A stretch of 64,000 nucleotides of DNA from Limnohabitans sp. MMS-10A-192. Lineage in GTDB: Bacteria > Pseudomonadota > Gammaproteobacteria > Burkholderiales > Burkholderiaceae_C. A program made the position numbers and the translations under genes. Positions 37,296 to 45,014 of the stretch are shown here, piece after piece. The stretch is taken from NCBI RefSeq assembly GCF_003063335.1, contig NZ_NERX01000003.1, positions 1 through 64,000 of the forward strand. The letters run 5' to 3'. How positions within the stretch are numbered: position 1 is the first letter of the stretch; the number at the start of each line of letters is the position of its first letter. The notes under the pieces were generated by a model. The model was not told the DNA's origin, did no database searches, and worked only from the letters and a program-made list of their open reading frames with translations.

Positions 37296-38426
37296 TCATG
37301 CGTATTGCTTTTGCACCCAGTCGCGGTAAGCACCGCTTTGCACGTGCGCCACCCAGTCAGGGTTGGCCAGGTACCACTCCACCGTTTTGCGGATGCCGGT
37401 GTCAAAGGTTTCTGCAGGTTTCCAGCCGAGTTCTTTCTCCAGCTTGCGGGCGTCGATCGCATAGCGGCGGTCGTGCCCTGGGCGGTCGGTCACGTAGGTG
37501 ATTTGGCTGGCGTAGCTGCTGCCGTCGGCCTTGGGGCGCATGTCGTCCAACAGCTTGCAGACGGTTTGCACGATCTCGATGTTGGGTTTTTCGTTCCAGC
37601 CACCGACGTTGTAGGTTTCGCCCAAGCGGCCACCTTGGAGCACGGTGCGGATGGCGCTGCAATGGTCCTTCACGTAGAGCCAGTCGCGCACTTGCATGCC
37701 GTCGCCGTACACGGGCAGGGCTTTGCCGGCCAGGGCGTTGACGATCATCAGGGGGATGAGCTTTTCAGGGAAGTGGTAAGGGCCGTAGTTGTTGCTGCAG
37801 TTGGTGGTCAGCACGGGCAGGCCGTAGGTGTGGTGCCATGCGCGGACCAGGTGGTCGGATGCGGCTTTGCTGGCACTGTAGGGGCTGTTGGGTTCGTAGC
37901 GGTTGGTTTCGGCAAAGGCGGGGTCGTCTTTGCTGAGCGAACCATAGACCTCGTCGGTGGAGACGTGCAGGAAGCGGAAGCTTTGCTGGGTCAGACTGGA
38001 TTGCCACGCTTCGCTCGCAATGACGCTTGAACCGTCATCGCGAGGAACGAAGCGATCCAGTTCTTCGCGTGGCAACTGCTGCCAATAACCGCGCACCGAC
38101 TCCAGCAGGCGGAAGGTGCCCATGATGTTGGTTTCGATGAACTCGCCGGGGCCATGGATAGAGCGGTCCACATGGCTCTCGGCCGCGAAGTTGACCACGG
38201 CGCGGGGCTGGTGTTCAGCCAGCAAGCGGCTGACCAGTGCGGCATCGCCAATGTCGCCTTGCACAAAGATGTGGCGCTTGTCGCCTTGCAGGCTGGCCAG
38301 GGTTTCGGGGTTGCCGGCGTAGGTGAGTTTGTCGAGGTTGACGACGGGTTCGTCGCAGCCAGCGAGCCAGTCAAGCACAAAGTTAGCGCCGATGAAGCCG
38401 GCTCCGCCGGTGACAAGGATGGTCAT
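37296..38426 (-). CDS. rmlB: dTDP-glucose 4,6-dehydratase, with an in-frame repeat insertion
   Basis: A 376-residue SDR enzyme that makes dTDP-4-keto-6-deoxyglucose. It has the NAD site [41 protein letters not shown] (catalytic Thr-Asp-Glu), [15 protein letters not shown] (Tyr-x3-Lys) and [15 protein letters not shown]. Residues ~122-145 ([24 protein letters not shown], written here in parts: [10 protein letters not shown] and [11 protein letters not shown]) are encoded by a family B palindrome and have no place in the family. They fall in the loop before [11 protein letters not shown]. Removing them gives the normal length of about 354. The gene keeps its frame, so it may still work. It is first in the operon, 26 nt after an ops-like element. 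Confidence 0.93.
   Translation of the reverse strand: MTILVTGGAGFIGANFVLDWLAGCDEPVVNLDKLTYAGNPETLASLQGDKRHIFVQGDIGDAALVSRLLAEHQPRAVVNFAAESHVDRSIHGPGEFIETNIMGTFRLLESVRGYWQQLPREELDRFVPRDDGSSVIASEAWQSSLTQQSFRFLHVSTDEVYGSLSKDDPAFAETNRYEPNSPYSASKAASDHLVRAWHHTYGLPVLTTNCSNNYGPYHFPEKLIPLMIVNALAGKALPVYGDGMQVRDWLYVKDHCSAIRTVLQGGRLGETYNVGGWNEKPNIEIVQTVCKLLDDMRPKADGSSYASQITYVTDRPGHDRRYAIDARKLEKELGWKPAETFDTGIRKTVEWYLANPDWVAHVQSGAYRDWVQKQYA
37995..38061. repeat. family B palindrome inserted in frame inside rmlB
   Basis: Two inverted copies, ACTGGATTGCCACGC...GCAATGAC (37995-38024) and GTCATCGCGAGGAACGAAGC-type (38035-38061), make a 67-bp palindrome within rmlB. It codes for about 22 residues without a stop. 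Confidence 0.93.
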
Positions 38427-38452
38427 TTTTGAGCTTGTGAAAAGTGAAGCAG

Positions 38453-38465
38453 GCAGGCTACCGCA
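38453..38465 (-). promoter_or_regulatory. ops-like RfaH recruitment element
   Basis: On the minus strand the sequence reads TGCGGTAGCCTGC; the E. coli ops element is GGCGGTAGCGTGC (11 of 13 positions equal, with the GCGGTAGC core complete). It lies 26 nt before the rmlB start, in the leader of a 14-kb polysaccharide operon, with an RfaH-like gene 1.2 kb upstream. Known ops sites sit in exactly such leaders. Inference: a pause and loading site for the RfaH-like protein. Confidence 0.65.
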
Positions 38466-38769
38466 GTCCGATCTGTGGATCAGACTTGCTGTGTATCAAG
38501 CAATTCAAAATAAGTTCTGCCCTACAAACAGCAATTTGGGCAAAGTTACCAATTGTAATCTTGAGTACATTGGCTGCTCGCTGACAACGAATGCTTTTGA
38601 AAGCAATATTTTGAAGCAGCCATACCTTATTTCAGGTATTTGATCGGCGTGTCTTATGCTTTGGCTTCACCATAGGACATTTGAGGGGCTTGGTGCCCGC
38701 CTGAAGGCGGCCGTCGCAGAGCAAGCCATCGAGCGGCCTGGATCAGCCAAAGAAATGACACTACCGAGA
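38466..38769. other. untranslated leader/promoter region upstream of rmlB
   Basis: A 304-bp, rather AT-rich stretch without a convincing gene. It should hold the promoter of the polysaccharide operon and contains a small inverted repeat (ATACCT at 38622-38627 with AGGTAT at 38634-38639). I could not single out a -10/-35 pair with confidence. Confidence 0.5.
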
Positions 38770-39492
38770 TCAGATAGGGGCAGATGATCCAAAACGGCGG
38801 TCGCGGTGCTGGAACCAGTCGATGGCTTTGGCAAGGCGCTTGGGGGTGAAGTCGGGCCAGAGGTCGTCGGTGTAATAAAGCTCGGCATAAGCCGCTTGCC
38901 AGAGCATGAAGTTGCTGATGCGCGATTCGCCCCCGGTGCGAATGAGCAGGTCCACTTCGGGGGCGTAGGCGGTGCTCAGGTGTGAGGCCAAAGCTTCTTC
39001 GGTCAGGTCTTGCAGGCTTTGGCCGGGGTGGGCTTGCTGCCACGCTTGGGCGGCTTGGATCATGTCCCAACGACCGCCATAGTTGGCGCACACTGTCAAT
39101 GTGATGGCTTGATTATTTGCTGTGACGGCTTCGGCTCGGGCAATGAGTTCTTGCAGCACAGGCGAGAAGCGCGAGCGATCCCCCACCACTTTGAGGCAAA
39201 CACCGTTTTTGTTCATGCTGTCGACCTCTTTTTGCAAATAGGTCATGAACAGGTTCATGAGGCTGGAGACTTCTTCTTCGGGGCGCTTCCAGTTTTCGGT
39301 GCTGAAGGCAAACAGGCTGAGGTGGGGGATGCCCATTTCGGCGCAGCTTTTGACGATGTCACGCACCCGCTTGGCCCCTGCAGCGTGGCCTAGGGCCGCA
39401 GGCATGAAGCGCTTTTTGGCCCAGCGCCGGTTGCCATCCATGATGATGGCAATGTGCTGTGGCTGTGGGTTGTTGGGGGTGGATGAGGACAA
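38770..39492 (-). CDS. uppS: isoprenyl transferase (undecaprenyl diphosphate synthase)
   Basis: A 240-residue cis-prenyltransferase. Motifs: HIAIIMDGNRRWAKKR (catalytic Asp), HLSLFAFSTENWKRPEEEV, and the C-terminal DLLIRTGGESRISNFMLWQAAYAELYYTDDLWPDF. It makes the C55 lipid carrier used by Wzx/PglC-type systems and peptidoglycan. It is not in the common frr-cdsA cluster here but directly between an RfaH-like gene and the polysaccharide operon, so this may be a second, dedicated copy; that needs the rest of the genome. Confidence 0.95.
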   Translation of the reverse strand: MSSSTPNNPQPQHIAIIMDGNRRWAKKRFMPAALGHAAGAKRVRDIVKSCAEMGIPHLSLFAFSTENWKRPEEEVSSLMNLFMTYLQKEVDSMNKNGVCLKVVGDRSRFSPVLQELIARAEAVTANNQAITLTVCANYGGRWDMIQAAQAWQQAHPGQSLQDLTEEALASHLSTAYAPEVDLLIRTGGESRISNFMLWQAAYAELYYTDDLWPDFTPKRLAKAIDWFQHRDRRFGSSAPI

Positions 39493-39557
39493 AGGACTGC
39501 GTTCTGTTCTGAATGGTTCGAGATTTTAGTGGCTTTGCCTGACGATGGGGTGTTGGG

Positions 39558-39587
39558 ACTGGATCGCCACGCTTCGCTCGCGATGAC
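39558..39587. repeat. family B repeat copy between rfaH-like gene and uppS
   Basis: One copy, ACTGGATCGCCACGCTTCGC...GCGATGAC, in the 109-bp gap between the two genes. Confidence 0.9.
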
Positions 39588-39601
39588 AGGTAGGAATCCA
39601 G

Positions 39602-40153
39602 TCAGTGGTCCGTCACTTCGACCTGGTGGTGCTCCACCTGCACCACGGTGGGGCGACCCAATATTTCCAGCAAAACAGCCACTCGTTTGCTGGAGACGCT
39701 TTGGATGAGGCCCTCGATGCCACCCAAGGCGGTGTGCTTCAGGCGCACGGTCTGCCCTGCTTTGAGGTTGCTCAATTCCAGCAAGGTGGCGTGGCTGCGG
39801 TCTTCTTCGAGCAAACGGATGCGGCGCACGAGTTCGTCGTTGATCAAGGCGGGCTCGAAACCAAAACGCACGATGGTGGCGATGCCTTTGGTATTGCGCA
39901 CCACCGAGATGCTTTGCTCTGGTCGGCTGGGGCGAAACAGGATGTAGCGCGGGAACATCGGCTCAAACAACGCGACCGGGCCTTGTTCCGTTTTTTTGAA
40001 TTTTTTGTACAGCGGCAAATAGGCTTCAAACGCTTGCTGCTCCAGATTGACCAGTGCGATTTGTTCTTGACGCGGTTTTGTATAGGCCAAGTACCAGCGG
40101 TCTTGCGCCGGATTTTCTTCAATCGGGAGATTATCGTTTGGCGCAAGAGTCAT
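39602..40153 (-). CDS. rfaH: transcription antitermination protein, RfaH-like NusG paralogue
   Basis: A 183-residue NusG-family protein. The NGN domain reads DRWYLAYTKPRQEQIALVNLEQQAFEAYLPLYKKFKKTE, with EPMFPRYILFRP and VRNTKGIATIVRFGFEPALI, the RfaH rather than NusG pattern (W-Y-L-x-x-x-KP-R-x-E). A KOW-type domain follows: LKAGQTVRLKHTALGGIEGLIQSVSSKRVAVLLEILGRPTVVQVEHHQVE. RfaH loads on polymerase paused at ops and lets it read through long, poorly translated surface-polysaccharide operons. It is transcribed toward the operon whose leader carries an ops-like site. Confidence 0.9.
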   Translation of the reverse strand: MTLAPNDNLPIEENPAQDRWYLAYTKPRQEQIALVNLEQQAFEAYLPLYKKFKKTEQGPVALFEPMFPRYILFRPSRPEQSISVVRNTKGIATIVRFGFEPALINDELVRRIRLLEEDRSHATLLELSNLKAGQTVRLKHTALGGIEGLIQSVSSKRVAVLLEILGRPTVVQVEHHQVEVTDH

Positions 40154-40242
40154 GGTGAATGCGGGTTGGCCAGTGCTATCGTGGTTTTTCGATTATGGAT
40201 TTTAACGCCGAATGCTTATCATTTTTGATATTTAAGAGGCGT

Positions 40243-40267
40243 AAAAAACCCCGCTGTTGCGGGGTTT
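40243..40267 (-). terminator. intrinsic terminator after the hns-like gene
   Basis: A 9-bp stem (40246-40254 with 40259-40267) with a TGTT loop; on the minus strand it ends in a run of six U residues. It lies 42 bp past the hns-like stop codon and insulates it from rfaH. Confidence 0.9.
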
Positions 40268-40309
40268 GAGGGCTATGGCTTTGCGGGCCATGGCCGAATG
40301 GCCACCAAT

Positions 40310-40606
40310 TTAGGCGATCACGAATTGGTTGCGGTCTTTGCCGTCGATCCATTTAGGTGCTTTGCCACGGCCTGTCCAGGTTTGGCCGGTGGCTGGGTCG
40401 CGGTATTTGGCGGCGACTTTACTGACGGGCTTGCCAGCGGCTTTGGCGCCACGGCCTGGGAAGATGTCTTGCGCTGTCAAACCGAATTCGGCCACCAATT
40501 CGCGGACTTTGGCGACGGCTTCAGAGATTTCGCGTTGGCGGGCTGCGGCAATGGCTTGCTCCAAGGCTTCGCGTTGTTGCAGCAGGTCTTTATAGCTTTG
40601 GGTCAT
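40310..40606 (-). CDS. H-NS-family nucleoid protein
   Basis: A 98-residue H-NS-like protein. The N-terminal coiled coil (YKDLLQQREALEQAIAAARQREISEAVAKVRELVAEFGLT) is followed by a linker and the C-terminal AT-hook-like DNA-binding motif KYRDPATGQTWTGRGKAPKWI. It silences AT-rich, transferred DNA by binding its minor groove. The AT-rich wzx-wzy-wzz block 7 kb away is a natural target; this is inference. An AGGAG site precedes the ATG. Confidence 0.95.
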   Translation of the reverse strand: MTQSYKDLLQQREALEQAIAAARQREISEAVAKVRELVAEFGLTAQDIFPGRGAKAAGKPVSKVAAKYRDPATGQTWTGRGKAPKWIDGKDRNQFVIA

Positions 40607-40638
40607 GACAACTCCTGAATGGAAATAAAAGATGCGTG

Positions 40639-40668
40639 AATATAACCGATTTAAATCAAGATTCTGAA
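40639..40668 (-). promoter_or_regulatory. probable sigma-70 promoter of the hns-like gene
   Basis: On the minus strand TTCAGA (40663-40668) and TATATT (40639-40644) are spaced by 18 bp, in an AT-rich stretch with the start codon 33 bp downstream. The -35 matches the consensus at four of six positions. Confidence 0.4.
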
Positions 40669-40698
40669 TATTTTATTTATCGGGTGATTATCTTGGGT

Positions 40699-41988
40699 TT
40701 ATGCCAGTCGTGTGGCCAATACTTTGTCGATGCGGCGGGCATCCAAATCGACGATTTCAAAAAGCCATTCACCCAAATCAATGCATTGCCCTTCCACAGG
40801 CAATTGGCCCAATACATACAGCAGCAATCCGGCCAGTGTGTTGTACCGGCCTTTGTCTTCGGCGGGTAAATCCTTGATGTCGAGCCGGGATTTGAGTTCG
40901 TTCACAGGCATCAGGCCGTCAAGCAGCCAGCTGCCGTCGGCGCGCTGGGTAGCCCAGGCTTCGGTTTGGGTGTCGGGCTTGAGTTCGCCGGTGATGGCTT
41001 CGAGCAAGTCGAGTGGGGTCAACAGGCCTTGCACTTCGCCGTATTCGTCGACGACAAACATCATGCGGCTGGGTTGGTCGCGCATTTGTTCAAGCAGTTC
41101 CATGCCGGTCAGGGTTTCGGGCACAAAGTGGGCCGTCTGGGCATAGTGCTCCAGGGTGTGCTCATCGTCGGCAGGCAGGGACAGCAGTTGCGAGACGCTG
41201 ATCACGCCTTGCACATGCCCCAAGTTTTCGCGGCAGACGGGGTACCAGGAGTGGTTGCCGTCCACCCGCATCTGGTTGATGCGGGCCATGGCTTGGGGGG
41301 TGGTCAGGTTGGCGTCGAGCCATTGGATGTCGCCTCGGGGGGTCATCATCGAGGTCAAGGGCCGGTCGTCCAGGTGGAAGACGTTGCGCACCATCTGGTG
41401 TTCGTGCTCTTCAATCAGGCCAGCGCTGACGCCTTCGGCCAAGCTGGCGGTGATTTCTTCTTCGGTGACTTCCTGGCTGCCTTTGCTGTCGATGCGCATG
41501 AGTTTGAGCATGCCTTGGGTTGACAAGGAAAGCAGTCGGACAAACGGCCCCGCCACTTTGGCCAGCCAGGCCATGGGCCGCGCGACAACACGGGCCACGG
41601 CCTCAGGGTAGAGCTGACCGATGCGTTTGGGCACCAGCTCGCCAAAGATGATGGTGGTGAAGGTGATGAGCGTGACCACGATGGCGGTGGCACTGACGCT
41701 GGCGGCCGGTGTGCTCAGGCCCCATTGCACCAGCCATTGGGCCAATCCAGCACTGAAAGCGGCCTCGCCCACGATGCCGTTGAGCACACCGATCGAGGTG
41801 ATGCCCACTTGCACGGTGGACAGAAATTGTGTGGGTTCTTCGAGCAGTTTGAGCGCGGCTTGCGCGCCCTTGTCCCCCGCCTCGTCCATGGCGGCTAAGC
41901 GGGCCTTGCGGCTCGAAGCCAGCGCCAGCTCTGACATGGCGAAAACGCCGTTGAGCAGGGTGAGAAAAGCAATCAACAAAAAGTCCAT
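40699..41988 (-). CDS. hemolysin/CNNM-family membrane protein with CBS and CorC domains (TlyC/YhdP-like)
   Basis: A 429-residue protein. The DUF21/CNNM membrane domain (residues ~1-190) has four hydrophobic segments and the ELALASSRKARLAAMDEAGDKGAQ and IFGELVPKRIGQLYPE motifs. Two CBS domains follow (MTPRGDIQWLDANLTTPQAM, YPVCRENLGHVQGVISVSQLL), then a CorC_HlyC domain (RYNTLAGLLLYVLGQLPVEGQCIDLGEWLFEIVDLDARRIDKVL). Members are thought to export Mg2+ or other divalent metals or to adjust the membrane; the older label hemolysin is misleading. No partner gene is adjacent. Confidence 0.92.
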   Translation of the reverse strand: MDFLLIAFLTLLNGVFAMSELALASSRKARLAAMDEAGDKGAQAALKLLEEPTQFLSTVQVGITSIGVLNGIVGEAAFSAGLAQWLVQWGLSTPAASVSATAIVVTLITFTTIIFGELVPKRIGQLYPEAVARVVARPMAWLAKVAGPFVRLLSLSTQGMLKLMRIDSKGSQEVTEEEITASLAEGVSAGLIEEHEHQMVRNVFHLDDRPLTSMMTPRGDIQWLDANLTTPQAMARINQMRVDGNHSWYPVCRENLGHVQGVISVSQLLSLPADDEHTLEHYAQTAHFVPETLTGMELLEQMRDQPSRMMFVVDEYGEVQGLLTPLDLLEAITGELKPDTQTEAWATQRADGSWLLDGLMPVNELKSRLDIKDLPAEDKGRYNTLAGLLLYVLGQLPVEGQCIDLGEWLFEIVDLDARRIDKVLATRLA

Positions 41989-42022
41989 GCCGCCATTGTG
42001 CCAAGGATGTGTGACAGCCTCT

Positions 42023-42102
42023 GCTGGATCGCCTCGCTTTGCTCACGATGACACCCCTTTGTCATTGCGTCATTGCGAGGAGCGCAGCGACGTGGCAATC
42101 CA
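42023..42102. repeat. two family B repeats (inverted pair)
   Basis: Copies at 42023-42053 (degenerate, CTGGATCGCCTCGCTTTGCT) and 42070-42102 (opposite orientation) fill the gap between the CorC-like gene and the GIY-YIG gene. Confidence 0.85.
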
Positions 42103-42107
42103 GTGAT

Positions 42108-42401
42108 TCATCCACCCAGAATGTCCTCGTAGAGATCCCGCCAGTCTGGGTTCATGGTTTCGATCAAATCCAGTTTGCGCTTGCGGGAACCGGACTTGAT
42201 TTGCTTTTCTCGCAAGATGGCCGCCTCCATGCTGCTGTGTGTTTCAAACCACACCAGCTGATCCACCCCATAGCGTTGGCTGAAACCATCCATCACATGG
42301 TTTTTGTGTTGCCAAATGCGCTGAACCAAGTAGCTGGTCACGCCCACGTAAAGCGTCCCGTTGCGCGCACTGGCCAGGATGTAAACATGCGGCTGTTTCA
42401 T
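42108..42401 (-). CDS. GIY-YIG nuclease family protein (UPF0213-like)
   Basis: A 97-residue stand-alone GIY-YIG domain: HVYILASARNGTLYVGVTSYLVQRIWQHKN contains the Y-x-G...Y-V-G core and Arg, HSSMEAAILREKQIKSGSRKRKLDLIE the catalytic Glu. Small proteins of this type are widespread in bacteria and act, where tested, as structure- or single-strand-specific DNases; their role is unclear. It sits between two clusters of repeats, so an involvement with them is a tempting but untested idea. Confidence 0.9.
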   Translation of the reverse strand: MKQPHVYILASARNGTLYVGVTSYLVQRIWQHKNHVMDGFSQRYGVDQLVWFETHSSMEAAILREKQIKSGSRKRKLDLIETMNPDWRDLYEDILGG

Positions 42402-42460
42402 GCGGATGCTCCCTTTTGCACAACTTTAGAGGCGAAGAAAGGGCATGCGCAAGAGGTGTT

Positions 42461-42788
42461 TGACTGGATTGCCGCGTCGCTTCGCTCCTCGCAATGACGG
42501 CATACGCGGCATCGCGAGCTCAAATCTTCGTCATCGCGAGCGAAGCGTGGCGATCCAGTGCCTTTGCACGCGCTGTGACTGGATTGCCACGTCGCTTCGC
42601 TCCTCGCAATGACGGCATATGCGGCATCGTGAGCTCAAATCTTCGTCATCGCGAGCGAAGCGTGGCGATCCAGTGCCTTTGCACGCGCTGTGACTGGATT
42701 GCCACGTCGCTTCGCTCCTCGCAATGACGGCATATGCGGCATCGTGAGCTCAAATCTTCGTCATCGCGAGCGAAGCGTGGCGATCCAG
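42461..42788. repeat. 115-bp tandem array of paired family B palindromes
   Basis: Almost three head-to-tail copies, starting at 42461, 42576 and 42691, exactly 115 bp apart. Each unit holds a TGACTGGATTGCCACGTCGC half and, about 50 bp on, an inverted GTCATCGCGAGCGAAGCGTG half, joined by a unit-specific spacer with GCTCAAATCTT. Copies 2 and 3 differ at very few bases from one another, so the duplication is recent. It fills 42402-42802; no gene is present. Confidence 0.95.
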
Positions 42789-42802
42789 CGTTTGAATGGG
42801 CA

Positions 42803-43630
42803 CTAAACGGGGCTTTGCGCTTGAGCGCACTTGACTTGCACCAGTTCGTGCGCGCCAGTTGGTGCAAGTTTCAGCGCACTCAGGCAACCGCCCCACAAGC
42901 AGCCGGTGTCCAGCGCCAGCACGTCCGGGCGGTTCAGCCAGCCCAAGGTGGACCAATGGCCAAAAGCCACCGGGACATGGGCCGTTTGTCTGCCGGGTAC
43001 ATCGAACCAAGGCATGAAGCCCTTGGGCGCGGCATGTGCGCCCTCTTTGGCCTTGAATTCCATCACGCCCTCTGCCGAACAAAAGCGCAAGCGCGTCAGG
43101 GCATTGACGATCACGCGCAAGCGGTCTGTGCCTTGCAGGTCTTCACGCCAGGCATCGGGCTGGTTGCCGTACATCTGGTGCAGAAATGCAGACAAGTGTG
43201 GGCCGCGCAAAACGGCTTCGGCCTCGGCGGCCAAGGCCAGGGTTTTGTCAACCGTCCAGGCGGGCAGCACGCCCGCATGGACCATCAAGATGCCATGCTC
43301 AAAAATGGCCATGCGCTGTTGGCGCAACCAATCGAGCAGGGCTTGGCGATCTGGGGCTTGCAACACGTCATCCAAGGTGTCCAAGCGCTTGCTGGTGCTG
43401 GCACCTTCGGCCACGGCCAGCAGGTGCAGGTCGTGGTTGCCCAGCACGCATTGCACCGATGCGCCCATGACCATCAGGCGACGCAACACCCCTGCCGAGT
43501 CCGGCCCGCGATTGACCAAGTCACCCAACACATAAAGCTGGTCACGGCTGGGGGAAAAATCGATTTGCAGCAACAAGCGCGCCAAGGGGGCGTCACAGCC
43601 TTGGATGTCACCAATCAAATAAACAGACAT
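42803..43630 (-). CDS. apaH: symmetrical bis(5'-nucleosyl)-tetraphosphatase
   Basis: A 275-residue metallophosphatase of the ApaH family that cleaves Ap4A into two ADP and removes Np4-type RNA caps. It has MSVYLIGDIQGCDAPL (GDxQG, metal site), LYVLGDLVNRGPDSAGVLR (GD-x-VNRGP) and VLGNHDLHLL (GNHD), then ILMVHAGVLP. Length is typical. It stands alone, without the ksgA/apaG neighbours found in enterics, and is framed by repeats. Confidence 0.96.
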   Translation of the reverse strand: MSVYLIGDIQGCDAPLARLLLQIDFSPSRDQLYVLGDLVNRGPDSAGVLRRLMVMGASVQCVLGNHDLHLLAVAEGASTSKRLDTLDDVLQAPDRQALLDWLRQQRMAIFEHGILMVHAGVLPAWTVDKTLALAAEAEAVLRGPHLSAFLHQMYGNQPDAWREDLQGTDRLRVIVNALTRLRFCSAEGVMEFKAKEGAHAAPKGFMPWFDVPGRQTAHVPVAFGHWSTLGWLNRPDVLALDTGCLWGGCLSALKLAPTGAHELVQVKCAQAQSPV

Positions 43631-43655
43631 AAGAAACCCTTTGAGGGCGATTGTG

Positions 43656-43748
43656 CTGGATTGCCGCGTCGCTGCGCTCCTCGCAATGACCGAAATTTGC
43701 CATCGCGAGCCCCTCCCTTGTCATTGCGAGCGGAGCGTGGCGATCTAG
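43656..43748. repeat. family B repeat pair between apaH and the smr gene
   Basis: Copies at 43656-43690 and 43720-43748 in opposite orientation, with part of a third inner copy (CATCGCGAGC) between. They take up the entire intergenic gap. Confidence 0.88.
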
Positions 43749-43752
43749 GGGT

Positions 43753-44391
43753 TCAGCCTGCGGGCTTGAGCAGCACCACCAGGGCCCCTGCCCCGCCCTC
43801 GGCGGGTTTGGCTTGCACGAAGGCCATGACCTGGTTTTTTTGCACCAGCCAGCTGTGCACCTTGGATTTGAGCACCGGCGTCTTGCCGGGCGAGCCCAGG
43901 CCTTTGCCGTGCACCACGCGCAGGCAGCGCAGGCCTTGGCGGTGGGCGTTGCGGATGAATTCGGCCAGCACCACGCGGGCTTCTTCGCTGCGCAGGCCGT
44001 GCAGATCAACTTCGCGTTGGATGGCCCAATCGCCTTTGCGCAGTTTGTGCGTCACGTCGCGCCCAATGCCGGGGCGGCGAAAGCTGAGCATCTCGTCGGT
44101 GTCGAGCAAGGTGCTGGCATCGAACTCGTCGCTGAGCGCATCGCGCAACACGGCTTCTTCGTCTTTTTGACGTTGCTTGGCCACAGGGGCCACATTCGTT
44201 TTGGGGGCCGGTGCGCGCACGGGGTCGGGCATGCGCTGGACCACGCCCACGGCACGTGCAAAGAGGTTGTTTTCGGCTTCACGCTGGCGCGCTGCGGCGG
44301 CGCGGGCAGCGGCTTCGGCCTGGGCTTTTTCGTGTGCCTCGGCCAGTTGTTTCTGGACCTTCTTGAGGTCTTGGAGGGAATTGATTTTCAC
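43753..44391 (-). CDS. Smr-domain protein
   Basis: A 212-residue protein. The N-terminus is a charged Ala-rich coil (KKVQKQLAEAHEKAQAEAAARAAAARQREAENN), followed by a linker and, from ~residue 120, an Smr domain: EVDLHGLRSEEARVVLAEFIRNAHRQGLRCLRVVHGKGLGS (DLHG and HGKG motifs) and LKSKVHSWLVQKNQVMAFVQAKPAEGGAGALVVLLK. Stand-alone Smr proteins are nucleases for DNA or, as SmrB, cut mRNA at collided ribosomes. Which applies here is not known. Confidence 0.92.
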   Translation of the reverse strand: MKINSLQDLKKVQKQLAEAHEKAQAEAAARAAAARQREAENNLFARAVGVVQRMPDPVRAPAPKTNVAPVAKQRQKDEEAVLRDALSDEFDASTLLDTDEMLSFRRPGIGRDVTHKLRKGDWAIQREVDLHGLRSEEARVVLAEFIRNAHRQGLRCLRVVHGKGLGSPGKTPVLKSKVHSWLVQKNQVMAFVQAKPAEGGAGALVVLLKPAG

Positions 44392-44428
44392 CGGCGGTCC
44401 TGATGAGGGTGGTTGGCGGATCGGACGC

Positions 44429-44833
44429 TCAGGCGCCGCGATTACGCATCCAGTCGGCGGTTTGGAAAAAGCTTTTGCTCAGGCGTTCGCGCAGCACCGG
44501 ATCGACCCCGGTCTCGCCCATGGCTTGGTCCATGCAGGCCAGCCATTGGTCGCGCTCAAGAATACCGATCGAAAACGGCATGTGCCGCATGCGCAGGCGT
44601 GGGTGGCCAAAGCGCTCGATGTAATGGTCCGGGCCGCCGAGCCAGCCGCACAAAAACCACGCGAGTTTGTCGCGAGCGTCTTGCAAGGTGCTGCCATGTG
44701 CGGCGCGCAGCTCTTTGTAAGCGGGCTCCAGGTCCATCAGGTCATAAAAGCGGTCCACCAGGGCACGCACGCGGTCCTCGCCGCCAATCCATTCAAAGGG
44801 CGTGTCAAACGGTGGTTTTTCTTCGATGTGCAT
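44429..44833 (-). CDS. group II truncated hemoglobin
   Basis: A 134-residue 2/2 globin that binds O2 or NO in the cytoplasm. It shows PFEWIGGEDRVRALVDRFYDLMD (helix A-B with the B10 Tyr), LAWFLCGWLGGPDHYIERFGHPRLRMRHMPF (Trp G8-like and proximal His in the family's GHPxLRxRHxPF pattern) and IGILERDQWLACMDQAM. The start MHIEEKPPF is used; upstream codons belong to a repeat. Group II forms often help oxygen handling under low O2, in keeping with a nearby formate respiration locus, but there is no direct link. Confidence 0.93.
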   Translation of the reverse strand: MHIEEKPPFDTPFEWIGGEDRVRALVDRFYDLMDLEPAYKELRAAHGSTLQDARDKLAWFLCGWLGGPDHYIERFGHPRLRMRHMPFSIGILERDQWLACMDQAMGETGVDPVLRERLSKSFFQTADWMRNRGA

Positions 44834-44867
44834 AGGCCTTATTGTGACGGGGATTGAGGTCCACGCA

Positions 44868-45013
44868 GATGGATCCCGGGTCTTCGCCCGGGATGACAAA
44901 GGGGAAGCGTAAGCCTGTCACCCGGCACTTGAAAAACTCATCACACCGCACTCGAAAAACTTGTCAGCCCTGATTTGAAAACTTGTCACCCCGGACTGGA
45001 TCCGGGGTCCATC
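44868..45013. repeat. family A repeats between trHb and the FtsX-type permease gene
   Basis: A family A copy (44868-44897), two degenerate GTCA-CCCG-CACTTGAAAA units around 44918-44985 and a final copy (44985-45013) that touches the permease stop codon. No gene present. Confidence 0.85.
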
Positions 45014-45014
45014 T

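Noticed and set aside
36136-37299. Extended RmlA with 97 extra N-terminal residues
   Set aside because: The additional part is low-complexity reading of the repeat tract; the normal RmlA start with [12 protein letters not shown] is at 37008.
38427-38643. A possible small gene upstream of rmlB
   Set aside because: Short frames there lack ribosome sites and domains; the region is better seen as leader and promoter.
39010-39393. Plus-strand readings over uppS, rfaH and hns as extra genes
   Set aside because: They overlap well-supported genes completely and show no domain or start signal.
42461-42788. Regular 115-bp array as a possible CRISPR
   Set aside because: The whole 115-bp unit repeats, including the part that would be the spacer, and no cas genes are near. 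It is a tandem repeat of palindromes.
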